NCBI GenBank assembly: GCA_039714395.1
Contig: JBDLJH010000012.1
Location: 28,091 to 92,090, forward strand
Reading direction: 5' to 3'
From: JAPHSX01 sp039714395
Lineage (GTDB): Bacteria; Pseudomonadota; Gammaproteobacteria; Thiohalomonadales; Thiohalomonadaceae
Length of the DNA: 64,000 bases
Shown: positions 34,468 through 42,892 of the stretch, piece by piece
Position numbering within the stretch: position 1 is the first letter of the stretch
Layout: each line of letters begins with the position of its first letter
The notes under the pieces: generated by a model
What the model saw: only the letters and a program-made list of their open reading frames with translations
The model's database searches: none
What the model was told of the DNA's origin: nothing
Program-made: the position numbers and the translations under genes

Positions 34468-35190
34468 TTAGAGCTGGAAGTCATGACCCAGATAAACGTC
34501 TCTAACCTTTTGATTTTCAAGGAGTATCTCCGGCTCCCCCTCGGCAATTACATGGCCTTCGCCGATGATGTAACCGCGCTCACAGATCCCCAGGGTCTCA
34601 CGCACGTTGTGATCAGTGATCAGTACTCCTATGCCCCGTTCCTTGAGGTGAATAATAATACCCTGAATATCGATCACTGAGATCGGATCGACACCAGCAA
34701 AGGGTTCATCGAGTAGGATGAATTTTGGTTCGGTGGCGAGGGCACGAGCGATTTCGACACGACGGCGTTCACCGCCAGAGAGGCTCATTCCCAGGCTGTC
34801 GCGGATATGGGTGATGTGGAACTCTTCCAGCAGTGATTCGAGGATATGTTCGCGCTGTTGCGGTTCAAGGTCGGCACGGATTTCGAGGATCGCCATGATG
34901 TTCTGTGCGACAGTCAGTTTGCGGAATACCGAGGCTTCTTGTGGCAGGTAGCCGATCCCCTCGCGGGCCCTCTGGTGCATTGGCTTGTTGGTGATGTCGT
35001 GCTCACCCAGCTGGATGCTCCCTTTGTCGTTGGGGATAAGGCCCACGATCATATAGAAACAGGTGGTTTTGCCTGCACCGTTGGGCCCTAGCAGGCCGAC
35101 TACCTCACCAGGCTCAACACGTAGCGAGACATCGCTGACTACGGATCGTGACTTGTAGCTCTTGGCAAGATGGCTGGCGATGAGGCTCAC
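34468..35190 (-). CDS. lptB: Lipopolysaccharide export ABC ATPase LptB
   Basis: This 240-residue cytosolic ATPase drives LptFG to extract LPS from the inner membrane. Walker A GPNGAGKTTCFYMIVG (34-49), signature LSGGERRRVEIARAL, Walker B FILLDEPFAGVD and the switch His in LITDHNVRETL are all present. Length matches E. coli LptB. Its start overlaps the lptA stop by 4 bp. rpoN follows after 90 bp; that gap holds no other feature. Confidence 0.96.
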   Translation of the reverse strand: MSLIASHLAKSYKSRSVVSDVSLRVEPGEVVGLLGPNGAGKTTCFYMIVGLIPNDKGSIQLGEHDITNKPMHQRAREGIGYLPQEASVFRKLTVAQNIMAILEIRADLEPQQREHILESLLEEFHITHIRDSLGMSLSGGERRRVEIARALATEPKFILLDEPFAGVDPISVIDIQGIIIHLKERGIGVLITDHNVRETLGICERGYIIGEGHVIAEGEPEILLENQKVRDVYLGHDFQL

Positions 35191-35726
35191 GGTTTATTCT
35201 CCATCTTATGGTCGTCATTTTTCTGTTCGTCATTTGCCGGTTGCAGCAGCACCCGTACCCGACCATCCCCCTGTTTGTTGCCGGAGGCTCTGACCAGCTG
35301 TTTTTTCAGGTCGTAGCGGATATGTTCGCCACTAAACTCGTTTCCATTTTGCCGTAGCTGTGCCTTGCCCTTGAGCTGAACGGTTTGTTGTAGAGGCAGG
35401 TATTCTATCCATTCAGCCTCGGCGTGGAGCGGGGCCCTGTTATCATCCTTTGGCTGCTCCATGGTGGTGGGTTTGCCCTCGGATACCACCCGATTCAGTT
35501 GTTTCTCTACGGTGTAGAGAGTAATACGCTCTGCCTTCAGCCGTAGCCCCCCCTGGATCAGAATGACATTGCCCTGGTAGGTACTGGTGCCGTGTGCCTG
35601 ATCCAGTTCCATGCGGTCGGCCTCAATGCTTACCGGGGTCGATTTGTTAGCTGTGTCGGTTGCTGCTGGCCCCGCACTTAGCGTTAGCGGCAGTAATAAC
35701 AGCAGGCTAAGGTGAAGGAATTTCAT
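35187..35726 (-). CDS. lptA: Periplasmic LPS-binding bridge protein LptA
   Basis: This 179-residue protein has a signal peptide (residues 1-18, LSLLLLLPLTLSAG) and one OstA-like beta-jellyroll domain (about 30-150, with PVSIEADRMELDQAHGTSTYQGNVIL). LptA subunits stack head to tail to form the slide that carries LPS across the periplasm. The C-terminal 20 residues are charged and disordered. The start lies 20 bp inside lptC; the stop overlaps lptB. Confidence 0.94.
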   Translation of the reverse strand: MKFLHLSLLLLLPLTLSAGPAATDTANKSTPVSIEADRMELDQAHGTSTYQGNVILIQGGLRLKAERITLYTVEKQLNRVVSEGKPTTMEQPKDDNRAPLHAEAEWIEYLPLQQTVQLKGKAQLRQNGNEFSGEHIRYDLKKQLVRASGNKQGDGRVRVLLQPANDEQKNDDHKMENKP

Positions 35727-36273
35727 AATGCCCCCTTACCTGTGAGAGTAGCCGCAGGCGCTGACTCTTCTGTTCAACCTCCAGACCGACTGCATCAATG
35801 CGTTGATCTGCCTGAATCAGGGTGACGGGCTGATCCGTATTGGCGCGTCCCTGTTTGGGCTGTATGCGTAGGGCCTCGGTGGTGAGTTGCAGCGGCTTAT
35901 CGCTACTGGGCTGGCTTAGCTGAACCTTGCCCTGTAGCAGTACTTCATCCTGCTGTGGGTTCATTTCTCCGCGATCGGCAACGATGCGCCACTCAATGTT
36001 GTTTTGTTTAAAAACTACCAGTTCTGGGTGCTGTAGCCTGGTTTGTTCACTGTCGGTGAAGTGGCTGAGCTGCTTTGCCTGCAGCCGATGCTGCGGCTGG
36101 CCCTGCTCATTCAGTGCGGTGATGGTTACGTCGTTCAGGTAGTAGTCCTGCTGCACCGGGCCGGCTGGTGTGAGGTGCCTATCGACCTGCTTTACCCCCT
36201 CCTCAGTGAGCTTGTTGCCGAGGACGACCAGCAGCAGGGCGGCGATAACCATAAACAGGCTTTTGAGATTCAT
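35707..36273 (-). CDS. lptC: LPS export inner-membrane protein LptC
   Basis: This 188-residue bitopic protein has an N-terminal transmembrane helix (residues 5-20, LFMVIAALLLVVLGN). A periplasmic OstA-like domain follows (DYYLNDVTITALNEQGQPQ, RGEMNPQQDEVLLQGKVQL). It receives LPS from LptBFG and hands it to LptA. It overlaps both neighbours, lptA (20 bp) and kdsC (4 bp), in one Lpt/Kdo operon. Confidence 0.93.
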   Translation of the reverse strand: MNLKSLFMVIAALLLVVLGNKLTEEGVKQVDRHLTPAGPVQQDYYLNDVTITALNEQGQPQHRLQAKQLSHFTDSEQTRLQHPELVVFKQNNIEWRIVADRGEMNPQQDEVLLQGKVQLSQPSSDKPLQLTTEALRIQPKQGRANTDQPVTLIQADQRIDAVGLEVEQKSQRLRLLSQVRGHYEIPSP

Positions 36274-36797
36274 TGCAGGTAGTAGTTGAGCTGCTTCTCC
36301 AGGGTACCCTGGGCCTGCATGATAAATTCACAGACATCCCGTGCGGCACGACGACCACCGGGGTTGGGGGTGATCCAGTGACTGTGCTGCTTGACCATTT
36401 GATGGGCATCCTGCACCGCGATGGCAAGGCCGACACGAATGAGGATGGGCAGGTCTATGACATCATCGCCGATATAGGCGACCTGTTCGGCGGGGATGCC
36501 AAGCTTGGCGATCAACTCCTCAAAGGCGGGGAGTTTGTCGAGCTGCCCCTGATAGACGTGTTTAATACCGAGGCTGTCCATGCGGTGGCGCACCACATCG
36601 GAGGTACGACCGGTGATAATGCCTATATCGACACCGCTTTTCTGTAGCATCTTCATACCGTGGCCATCGCGCGAGTTAAAGGCCTTGTACTCCTCGCCGC
36701 CATCGCCGATGAACAGGCTGCCGTCGGTGAGCACGCCATCGACATCGAAGATCACCAGGCGGATGTCACGCGCTTTTTCGATAATGTCCTGCATCAA
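36270..36797 (-). CDS. kdsC: 3-Deoxy-manno-octulosonate-8-phosphate phosphatase
   Basis: This 175-residue HAD-family phosphatase releases Kdo from Kdo-8-phosphate. The nucleophile motif is VIFDVDGVLTDG (Asp18 and Asp20 area), the Thr/Ser motif is GIITGRTS, and the C-terminal metal acids lie in AYIGDDVIDLP. Being a cap-less tetrameric HAD, it has the family's short length. The preceding gene, kdsD, makes the pathway's arabinose 5-phosphate. Confidence 0.95.
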   Translation of the reverse strand: MMQDIIEKARDIRLVIFDVDGVLTDGSLFIGDGGEEYKAFNSRDGHGMKMLQKSGVDIGIITGRTSDVVRHRMDSLGIKHVYQGQLDKLPAFEELIAKLGIPAEQVAYIGDDVIDLPILIRVGLAIAVQDAHQMVKQHSHWITPNPGGRRAARDVCEFIMQAQGTLEKQLNYYLQ

Positions 36798-36821
36798 GCC
36801 AGTATCCTTAATTTTGCGTTT

Positions 36822-37808
36822 CTATACCACACCTGCGCGCAGCAGGTCGTGCATGTTCAGTGCGCCGATGAGCGAGCCATCACCATCGACGACTGGCAGG
36901 GCATTGATGCGTTTCTCATCCATTATACGTAGTGCCTCGGCGGCCAGTAGTCCGGCCTCAATGGTGGTGAAATCGCTATGCATCACCTCTCCAACACTAA
37001 GTTGCTGGATGGCGACCTCACCGTGATCCAGCAGGCGGCGCAGGTCACCGTCGGTGAACAGGCCGAGTAATTTGTCGTTGGCGTCTACCACTGTAGTCAT
37101 ACCCAGCCCCTTACGACTCATCTCCAGTAGTGCCTCGCTGAGGCTGGCGTCACTGACCACTCTGGGTAGGGACTCGCCGCTGTGCATTAGATCTTCGATA
37201 CGCAGCAGCAGGCGACGGCCCAGGCTGCCCGCCGGGTGGGAGCGTGCGAAGTCTTCCTCAGTAAAACCGCGCGCCTCCAGCAGTGCCACTGCGAGGGCAT
37301 CACCCATCGCCAGTGCTGCGGTGGTGCTGGCGGTGGGGGCGAGTCCCAGTGGGCATGCCTCTTTGGATACGCTGACATCGATATTGGCCTCGGCAGCGCG
37401 GGCCAGACGGGAGTCCGGGTTACCGGTGAGGGTAATTAACGGGATGCCAAGGCGCTTGATGATGGGCAGGATGGTGAGGATCTCATCGGTCTCGCCAGAG
37501 TTGGAGAGGGCGATCACCACATCCTTTGCCGTGATCATGCCCAGGTCTCCATGGCTGGCCTCGCCGGGGTGGACAAAGAAAGAGGGGCTACCGGTGCTTG
37601 CCAGAGTGGCGGCGATTTTATCGCCGATATGGCCCGATTTACCCATGCCAGTGACGACGATGCGTCCCTCGCAGTGCAACATATGGCGACAGGCGGTAAC
37701 AAAGCTATCGTCCAGGCGCTGCTTGAGGTCGATGATCGCCTCGGCCTCGGTCTCGAGTACTGCGCGGCCCAGTTCGATAATGCGTTGTTCGTCGATGTCG
37801 CGACTCAT
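36822..37808 (-). CDS. kdsD: Arabinose-5-phosphate isomerase
   Basis: This 328-residue enzyme interconverts ribulose 5-phosphate and arabinose 5-phosphate, the first step toward Kdo of LPS. The N-terminal SIS domain carries VVTGMGKSGHIGDKIAATLASTG-type sugar-phosphate binding and ISNSGETDEI-like residues (IALSNSGETDEI). Two CBS domains follow (about 205-325, with LLGLFTDGDLRRLLDHGE). Length matches E. coli KdsD. kdsC lies 24 bp downstream. Confidence 0.95.
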   Translation of the reverse strand: MSRDIDEQRIIELGRAVLETEAEAIIDLKQRLDDSFVTACRHMLHCEGRIVVTGMGKSGHIGDKIAATLASTGSPSFFVHPGEASHGDLGMITAKDVVIALSNSGETDEILTILPIIKRLGIPLITLTGNPDSRLARAAEANIDVSVSKEACPLGLAPTASTTAALAMGDALAVALLEARGFTEEDFARSHPAGSLGRRLLLRIEDLMHSGESLPRVVSDASLSEALLEMSRKGLGMTTVVDANDKLLGLFTDGDLRRLLDHGEVAIQQLSVGEVMHSDFTTIEAGLLAAEALRIMDEKRINALPVVDGDGSLIGALNMHDLLRAGVV

Positions 37809-37814
37809 TCGGAT

Positions 37815-38015
37815 CTATGCCTCGGGGTAGCCTAGTGATGCCAACTTTTCGGCCAGTTGTGCGCGATCCAGTGACTCACCGGTGATAGTGACCAGTCCGC
37901 CATCAATGGTGACGCTGACCTCACTAACCCCGTCCAGTTCGCTGAGTCCGTTCTCAATGGTGCTGACGCAGCCACCACATTTGACGTTCTGCACGGTAAA
38001 TTGTTCATTTTGCAT
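37815..38015 (-). CDS. Small heavy-metal-associated (CopZ-like) protein
   Basis: This 66-residue protein is a single HMA domain with the metal-binding CGGC (residues 13-16, in VKCGGCVSTIENGL), the beta-alpha-beta-beta-alpha-beta pattern and the C-terminal LGYPEA seen in copper chaperones. It most likely binds Cu(I). It is encoded between yrbG and kdsD, 6 bp from the latter; no copper ATPase or regulator is nearby, so its partner is unknown. Confidence 0.85.
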   Translation of the reverse strand: MQNEQFTVQNVKCGGCVSTIENGLSELDGVSEVSVTIDGGLVTITGESLDRAQLAEKLASLGYPEA

Positions 38016-38029
38016 GGTCTTATTTCCTG

Positions 38030-39004
38030 TTAGCTGATACTGGCATGATACAGCACGCCCATATAAACGAAATATCCGCTCAGTAGCAGGCCGCCTTCGG
38101 CGCGGGTGATGTGGCCCGGTTTGAGAAAACCGTAACCCATGGCAAATAGCGCGATACTCAGACCAATCATCGCCGTGAAGTCACGGGTTAGTAACTCTGG
38201 CGGTGTACTGGCGGGCATAATTAGCCCCGGCAAGCCTAGTACTGCCAGAAGATTGAACATATTGGAGCCGAGGACGTTACCGACGGCGATGTCGTGTTCG
38301 CCCTTTAACGCACTCATTATCGAGGCGGCCAGTTCGGGCAGGCTGGTGCCGATGGCGATAATTGTTAGACCAATAATAAGGTCGCTGACACCAAACCATT
38401 CAGCCACATTGACTGAGCCCCATACCAGCATACGTGAGCTGCCGAGCAGTATTACCATCCCCAGTAACAGCCAGAACAGCGCGGTCTTCATCGGCATATG
38501 GGAGGGGATCTCGTCGGAAAATTCGCTCTCCATCGGGTCGCCCTTACGCCGTTCACGTAACCCCAGTGACACCATCCAGTAGATCATCACACCCATGCCG
38601 GCCAGCAGGATGATGCCGTCAATGCGCCCCATCTCGTTGTCTATTAGCAGCAGCAGGGCCACCAGCATAATGACAAAGAGAATGGGGAATTCACGTTTCA
38701 GGGTCTCGGAGTGAACCGCCAGTGGGGTGACCAGTGCGGTGATACCCAATACCAGGCCGATGTTGGTGATGTTGGAGCCGAGTGCGTTACCCACGCCCAT
38801 GTTGGGGTTGCCCGCATGGGCGGCGATGGCAGAGACCAGCATCTCCGGGGCCGAGGTACCGAAGCCGACGATGGTCAGACCGATGATTAACGGCGAGACA
38901 CCGAGGTTGCGGGCGGTCGCAGAGGCGCCGGCGACAAAGCGGTCGGCCCCCCAGACCAGCAGGGCAAAACCGCCGATAATGGCGAGGATTGAAGTCCAGA
39001 GCAT
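38030..39004 (-). CDS. yrbG: Calcium/sodium:proton antiporter YrbG-like
   Basis: This 324-residue CaCA-family inner-membrane exchanger has ten or eleven predicted helices. The two inverted alpha-repeats are clear: GFGTSAPEMLVSAIAA with GNALGSNITNIGLVLG, and IAIGTSLPELAASIMSA with GNVLGSNMFNLLAVLG. Acidic Glu residues in the GTSxPE motifs are the cation ligands. It heads the leftward yrbG-HMA-kdsD-kdsC-lptCAB run, as in many gammaproteobacteria except for the inserted HMA gene. Confidence 0.94.
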   Translation of the reverse strand: MLWTSILAIIGGFALLVWGADRFVAGASATARNLGVSPLIIGLTIVGFGTSAPEMLVSAIAAHAGNPNMGVGNALGSNITNIGLVLGITALVTPLAVHSETLKREFPILFVIMLVALLLLIDNEMGRIDGIILLAGMGVMIYWMVSLGLRERRKGDPMESEFSDEIPSHMPMKTALFWLLLGMVILLGSSRMLVWGSVNVAEWFGVSDLIIGLTIIAIGTSLPELAASIMSALKGEHDIAVGNVLGSNMFNLLAVLGLPGLIMPASTPPELLTRDFTAMIGLSIALFAMGYGFLKPGHITRAEGGLLLSGYFVYMGVLYHASIS

Positions 39005-39078
39005 AGGTTTGCGCTTATCTGTTCGTGCTGGTGGAAAGAGGGGGCATTAAATCGGCTGCTCGCAGACAATGCAAGTCC

Positions 39079-39849
39079 CTATTCCGCAGGGGTGCTATCC
39101 CCGGCCTCCGGGTCGAAGTCATCCTCGGCGAAGGGATCAAAGTCATCCATTTCATCGGTGGGTGGATTGCCGTCATAGATCAGGTTGTTGCGTCGCTGCA
39201 GGTAGGCGTCGCGCAGGAACACATAACGATCCAGAGCCGCGGTATCGAGAATGCGGCTGGCACGTAGCAGCCCGGCGCGGGTGTCAACGGCCTCCAGGGT
39301 AATGGTGCCCCAGCGCTCTGGGGTACCTTCAATGTGTGCGATGGGGTCGAGTTGCCAGTCGACCAGCAGGCCGCTGCCATCGCGTAGAGTACTGGGGCCG
39401 AGTATCGGTAATACCAGGTAGGGGCCACTACCTAGTCCCCAGTGACCAAGGGTCTGGCCAAAGTCCTCGTTATGTTTTGGCAGCTCCATGTGGCTTGCCA
39501 CATCGAACAGACCGAATAGCCCGAAGGTACTATTGAAGGTAAAGCGGCCTATATCGGAGATAGTCTGCTCGAATTTTAGCTGCAGAATGTCATTAATAAT
39601 GACTATCACATCGTCGATATGACTGAAGATGTTGGAAATTCTGTTATTTACCGGTGCAGGTATAGCCGCTTCGTAGCCCTCAGCCACCGGTTTGAGCAGG
39701 AGGCGATCGAAGCCATCATTAAACTCGTATACCGTGCGATTGAAGCGCTCCAGGGGATCCTTTTCCTCTGTAGGCCCCTGTATCGTGGCGCAGCCACTGG
39801 TGATCAGATAGATCAGGGTAAGTGGGAGTAACTTATGTAACAGTGACAC
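39079..39849 (-). CDS. mlaA: Phospholipid-binding outer-membrane lipoprotein MlaA (VacJ)
   Basis: This 256-residue lipoprotein removes mislocalised phospholipids from the outer leaflet of the outer membrane. The GTG start at 39849, preceded by AAGGAA, gives a lipoprotein signal with lipobox TSGC. The longer open frame upstream lacks a signal sequence. Family features include DPLERFNRTVYEFNDGFDRLLLKPVA-type opening, FGLFDVASHMELPKHNEDFGQTLG and GSGPYLVLPILGPSTLRDG. The C-terminus is acidic (DDFDPFAEDDFDP). The inner-membrane Mla transporter is encoded about 1 kb away, divergently oriented. Confidence 0.95.
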   Translation of the reverse strand: MSLLHKLLPLTLIYLITSGCATIQGPTEEKDPLERFNRTVYEFNDGFDRLLLKPVAEGYEAAIPAPVNNRISNIFSHIDDVIVIINDILQLKFEQTISDIGRFTFNSTFGLFGLFDVASHMELPKHNEDFGQTLGHWGLGSGPYLVLPILGPSTLRDGSGLLVDWQLDPIAHIEGTPERWGTITLEAVDTRAGLLRASRILDTAALDRYVFLRDAYLQRRNNLIYDGNPPTDEMDDFDPFAEDDFDPEAGDSTPAE

Positions 39850-39926
39850 GTGTGTTCCTTGTCGTGAATGGAATCGATGGCGATTATCGGCAGCAGGAGG
39901 TATTGAGATCAAGTCCCGATGTGAGA

Positions 39927-40112
39927 TTAGCGTGATTCGGTACGAGTGGCACCACAGCGCGAACAACGGTAGTGGCTGACCAATTTGCCACTTTTTACGT
40001 CGAACGGATTGCCCTTGACCACCTCCCATTTGTGGAAACCGCTTTTGCACAGGGTTTTACCCTTGTGCTTCTGCTTGGGGCTGGGGCGTTTGAAGGCGAT
40101 GATATCTCCCAC
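39927..40112 (-). CDS. Small conserved zinc-ribbon-like protein, function unknown
   Basis: This 61-residue basic protein has a Cys in TLCKSGFHKW and a CxxC in YRCSRCGATR. Together with the His they could form a small zinc site. The N-terminus MGDIIAFKRPSPKQKHKGK is strongly conserved in similar gammaproteobacterial proteins as I recall them. It lies 77 bp upstream of mlaA on the same strand. No function can be assigned. Confidence 0.75.
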   Translation of the reverse strand: MGDIIAFKRPSPKQKHKGKTLCKSGFHKWEVVKGNPFDVKSGKLVSHYRCSRCGATRTESR

Positions 40113-40199
40113 GCTGCTCTCCTCAGTAATTATTTGCCTGGCGTGCTGATGCCACGAAGCTTCATCTATAATAACGCGCCAGAAACAACACGAGTACCG

Positions 40200-40721
40200 A
40201 TGAATATGGAGATTGAGATCGCCGCGTACGGCTGGCAGAGTCGTGAGTGGGACCGCTTTTATCCCGAGGATATGCCTGCCGACTGGCGGCTGGATTACTA
40301 CGCCAATGAGTTCTTCGCCGTGGTGGTGCCCTATAGTGAGTGGTCGGTGCAGGCAGATGACGAGCTGCTGGCATGGCAGCAGCAGGTATCAGAGGATTTT
40401 CGTTTTTACTGGGAACAGCCCTGTGGCGAGGATGTGGCAGCCGCACGCCTGCAAGCTCTGATGGCAGATGCTGAGTTTGCTGCCCACTGGGGTGGGGTGG
40501 TCGATATTGCCGCGGTATCACCACTCCCCCAGCCCCCCTTCGGTGGGGAGTCACTCGCTGTGTTGCGACAGCAAAAAAATAGTGAGCTGCGTCCGTTACG
40601 TGAAGAGTTGGAACAGGCGATGGCGCAGGAAGGCTCACGTCTGCTGGTAGTGGTGGAGGCCGCCGCTGCCGAGACCCTTCGGCCAGCACGTGATCTGGCG
40701 CTGTTACTCGGTGGCGGTTGA
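40200..40721 (+). CDS. DUF72-like protein, short form
   Basis: This 173-residue protein begins IEIAAYGWQSREWDRFYPEDMPADWRLDYYANEF in family style, the pattern of the YecE/DUF72 N-terminus (GW, W, FYP, YYA). DUF72 barrels are usually 240 or more residues long, so this is either a shortened member or a separate group. The start at ATG 40200 is preferred, since the longer frame runs antisense to the zinc-ribbon gene. It lies 86 bp upstream of mlaF on the same strand. The function is unknown. Confidence 0.7.
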   Translation: MNMEIEIAAYGWQSREWDRFYPEDMPADWRLDYYANEFFAVVVPYSEWSVQADDELLAWQQQVSEDFRFYWEQPCGEDVAAARLQALMADAEFAAHWGGVVDIAAVSPLPQPPFGGESLAVLRQQKNSELRPLREELEQAMAQEGSRLLVVVEAAAAETLRPARDLALLLGGG

Positions 40722-40807
40722 CCTTGTCCTGCCTTTCGATGAAACTTGCGGCACACAACGAGGTCTGAAGGGTCTCTTTAATCAAAAATAATAATCAGGG
40801 AAGAGTC

Positions 40808-41635
40808 ATGTCCCAGCAAGACGAGTCACCGTTAGTAGAGATCCGCGGCCTGCGCTTCGCACGCGGTGATCGCATCATCTTCGACGGTATCGACCTCGAT
40901 ATTCCACGCGGTAAGGTGACCGCCATCATGGGCCCCAGCGGTACCGGTAAGACGACTCTGCTCAAGCTTATCGGTGGTCAGTTGCGTCCGCAGGAGGGCA
41001 CTATTCGTGTCGATGGCGAAGAGGTGACTAAACTCTCCCGCGATAAACTCTATAAGTTGCGCAAGCGCATGGGCTTTCTGTTCCAGAGTGGTGCCCTGCT
41101 CACCGATATTAATGTCTACGAAAATGTTGCCTTCCCGCTGCGAGAACACACCAAGCTGCCCGAGGCGATGTTGCGCGATCTGGTGTTGATGAAGTTGCAG
41201 GCGGTGGGGCTGCGCGGTGCCCGTAGTCTGATGCCGAGCGAGCTTTCTGGTGGTATGGCGCGACGTGTAGCGCTGGCCCGGGCCATCGCCCTCGACCCGA
41301 TGATGATTATGTATGATGAGCCCTTTACCGGGCAGGATCCGATCTCCATGGGGGTGCTGGTGAAATTGATCCGTACCCTTAACGATGCGCTGGGACTGAG
41401 CAGTATAGTCGTCTCTCACGATGTGCAGGAGACCGCGGCGATCTCCGATTACATCTACCTGCTCTCTGGCGGTAAGGTGGTGGGGCAGGGAACCCCTGAT
41501 GATTTGGGGCGTTCCGACTCTGAGTGGGCACAGCAGTTTCTGCAGGGCTTGCCTGATGGGCCGGTACCGTTCCATTACGCTGCTGCGGATTATGCTGATG
41601 ATCTGCTCTACGGCAGTGAAGGGGGGAGGGGCTGA
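40808..41635 (+). CDS. mlaF: Phospholipid ABC transporter ATPase MlaF
   Basis: This 275-residue ATPase powers the MlaFEDB inner-membrane complex in phospholipid trafficking. Walker A GPSGTGKTTLLKLIGG, Q-loop FLFQSGALLTD, signature ELSGGMARRVALARA, Walker B MIMYDEPFTGQDP and switch His VVSHDVQE are intact. A C-terminal segment of about 25 residues matches the part that contacts a second MlaF. AGGGAAGAG precedes the ATG, and the stop touches mlaE. Confidence 0.96.
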   Translation: MSQQDESPLVEIRGLRFARGDRIIFDGIDLDIPRGKVTAIMGPSGTGKTTLLKLIGGQLRPQEGTIRVDGEEVTKLSRDKLYKLRKRMGFLFQSGALLTDINVYENVAFPLREHTKLPEAMLRDLVLMKLQAVGLRGARSLMPSELSGGMARRVALARAIALDPMMIMYDEPFTGQDPISMGVLVKLIRTLNDALGLSSIVVSHDVQETAAISDYIYLLSGGKVVGQGTPDDLGRSDSEWAQQFLQGLPDGPVPFHYAAADYADDLLYGSEGGRG

Positions 41636-42417
41636 TGCTCGACTGGCTACAACAACTCGGTCGAAGTGGCCTGAGCTTTTTCGAGCGCCTGGGCCGCGCT
41701 CATATCCTCTTTTATTACATGCTGCTCGGTATTCCCAGTGTGTTGGTGCGTCCACGTCTGTTGCTGCAGCAGATATTCTCGGTAGGGGTGTTGTCGCTGC
41801 TGATCATCCTGGTCTCCGGCTTTTTCGTCGGTATGGTGCTGGGGCTGCAGGGTTATAACCTCCTCAAAGACTACGGCACCGAGTCGGCACTGGGCACCAT
41901 GGTGGCTCTGACCCTGGTGCGTGAACTGGGGCCGGTAGTTACCGCGCTGCTGTTTGCCGGACGTGCCGGTTCGGCGCTCACCGCCGAGATTGGACTAATG
42001 AAGGCGACCGAGCAGCTCTCCGGCATGGAGATGATGGCGGTGGATCCGATCAAACGGGTGCTGACGCCGCGCTTTGTTGCCGGTTTTCTCTCGATGCCGC
42101 TACTCGCCGCCATCTTTAGTGCGGTCGGTGTGATGGGTGGCTACTTCGTCGGTGTGGGGTTACTGGGCGTGGACGAGGGGGCCTACTGGGCCAACATGCA
42201 GGCGAATGTCGACCTGCAGGAAGATATTTACAACGGGGTAATTAAGAGTCTGGTGTTCGGTGTGGTGGTGACCTGGATTGCCATCTTTGAAGGCAATGAT
42301 GCAGTGCCCACCTCCGAGGGGGTGAGCCGTGCTACCACTCGCACCGTAGTGCATGGTTCTCTGGCCGTGCTGGGACTCGATTTTATCCTTACCGCTTTGA
42401 TGTTTGGAGAAGACTAA
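41635..42417 (+). CDS. mlaE: Phospholipid ABC transporter permease MlaE
   Basis: This 260-residue permease of the MlaE family has five or six membrane helices. Core conserved segments are present: GFFVGMVLGLQGYNLL, LVRELGPVVTALLFAGRAGSALTAEIG (about 95-120, the coupling region) and MATEQL-like KATEQLSGMEMMAVDP. Its ATG shares a base with the mlaF stop. It forms a dimer in the centre of the complex. Confidence 0.96.
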   Translation: MLDWLQQLGRSGLSFFERLGRAHILFYYMLLGIPSVLVRPRLLLQQIFSVGVLSLLIILVSGFFVGMVLGLQGYNLLKDYGTESALGTMVALTLVRELGPVVTALLFAGRAGSALTAEIGLMKATEQLSGMEMMAVDPIKRVLTPRFVAGFLSMPLLAAIFSAVGVMGGYFVGVGLLGVDEGAYWANMQANVDLQEDIYNGVIKSLVFGVVVTWIAIFEGNDAVPTSEGVSRATTRTVVHGSLAVLGLDFILTALMFGED

Positions 42418-42418
42418 A

Positions 42419-42892
42419 ATGATGCAATCAAGGAGTGTCGAAATCTGGGTTGGCCTGTTTGTAGCCGCCGGTCTCGCCGCACTGTTCATGTTGGCGATGC
42501 AGGTAAGTAACCTCAGCATGCTCGGCGATGATGCGGGCTACGATGTCACTGCCCGCTTTGAGAACATAGGCAGTTTGAAGATACGCTCGCCGGTGACCAT
42601 GGCAGGGGTACGTGTGGGGCGCGTTAGTAACATCGGCTTTGATCCACAGACCTTCGAAGGGGTGGTTACCCTGCACATCAGCAGCAACTATGATCAACTG
42701 CCTGCCGATACCAGCGCCAATATCTTCACTGCCGGCCTGCTCGGTGAGCAGTATGTGGGGCTGGAGCCAGGTGGTGAGGAGGAGATGCTGGAGCAGGGGA
42801 GTGAGATCATGCTTACCCAGAGTGCCCTGGTGCTGGAGCAGCTGATCGGCCAGTTCCTTTTCAGTAAGGCCTCAGAGGGAGACGATAAATGA
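42419..42892 (+). CDS. mlaD: Phospholipid transport MCE-domain protein MlaD
   Basis: This 157-residue inner-membrane-anchored protein has one transmembrane helix (about 9-28, WVGLFVAAGLAALFMLAMQV) and one MCE domain (about 38-118, with FENIGSLKIRSPVTMAGVRVG and LLGEQYVGLEPGG). Six copies form the hydrophobic ring on top of MlaFE. GGAGA lies before the ATG at 42419; an in-frame TTG further upstream within mlaE is unlikely to be used. mlaC overlaps by 4 bp. Confidence 0.95.
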   Translation: MMQSRSVEIWVGLFVAAGLAALFMLAMQVSNLSMLGDDAGYDVTARFENIGSLKIRSPVTMAGVRVGRVSNIGFDPQTFEGVVTLHISSNYDQLPADTSANIFTAGLLGEQYVGLEPGGEEEMLEQGSEIMLTQSALVLEQLIGQFLFSKASEGDDK

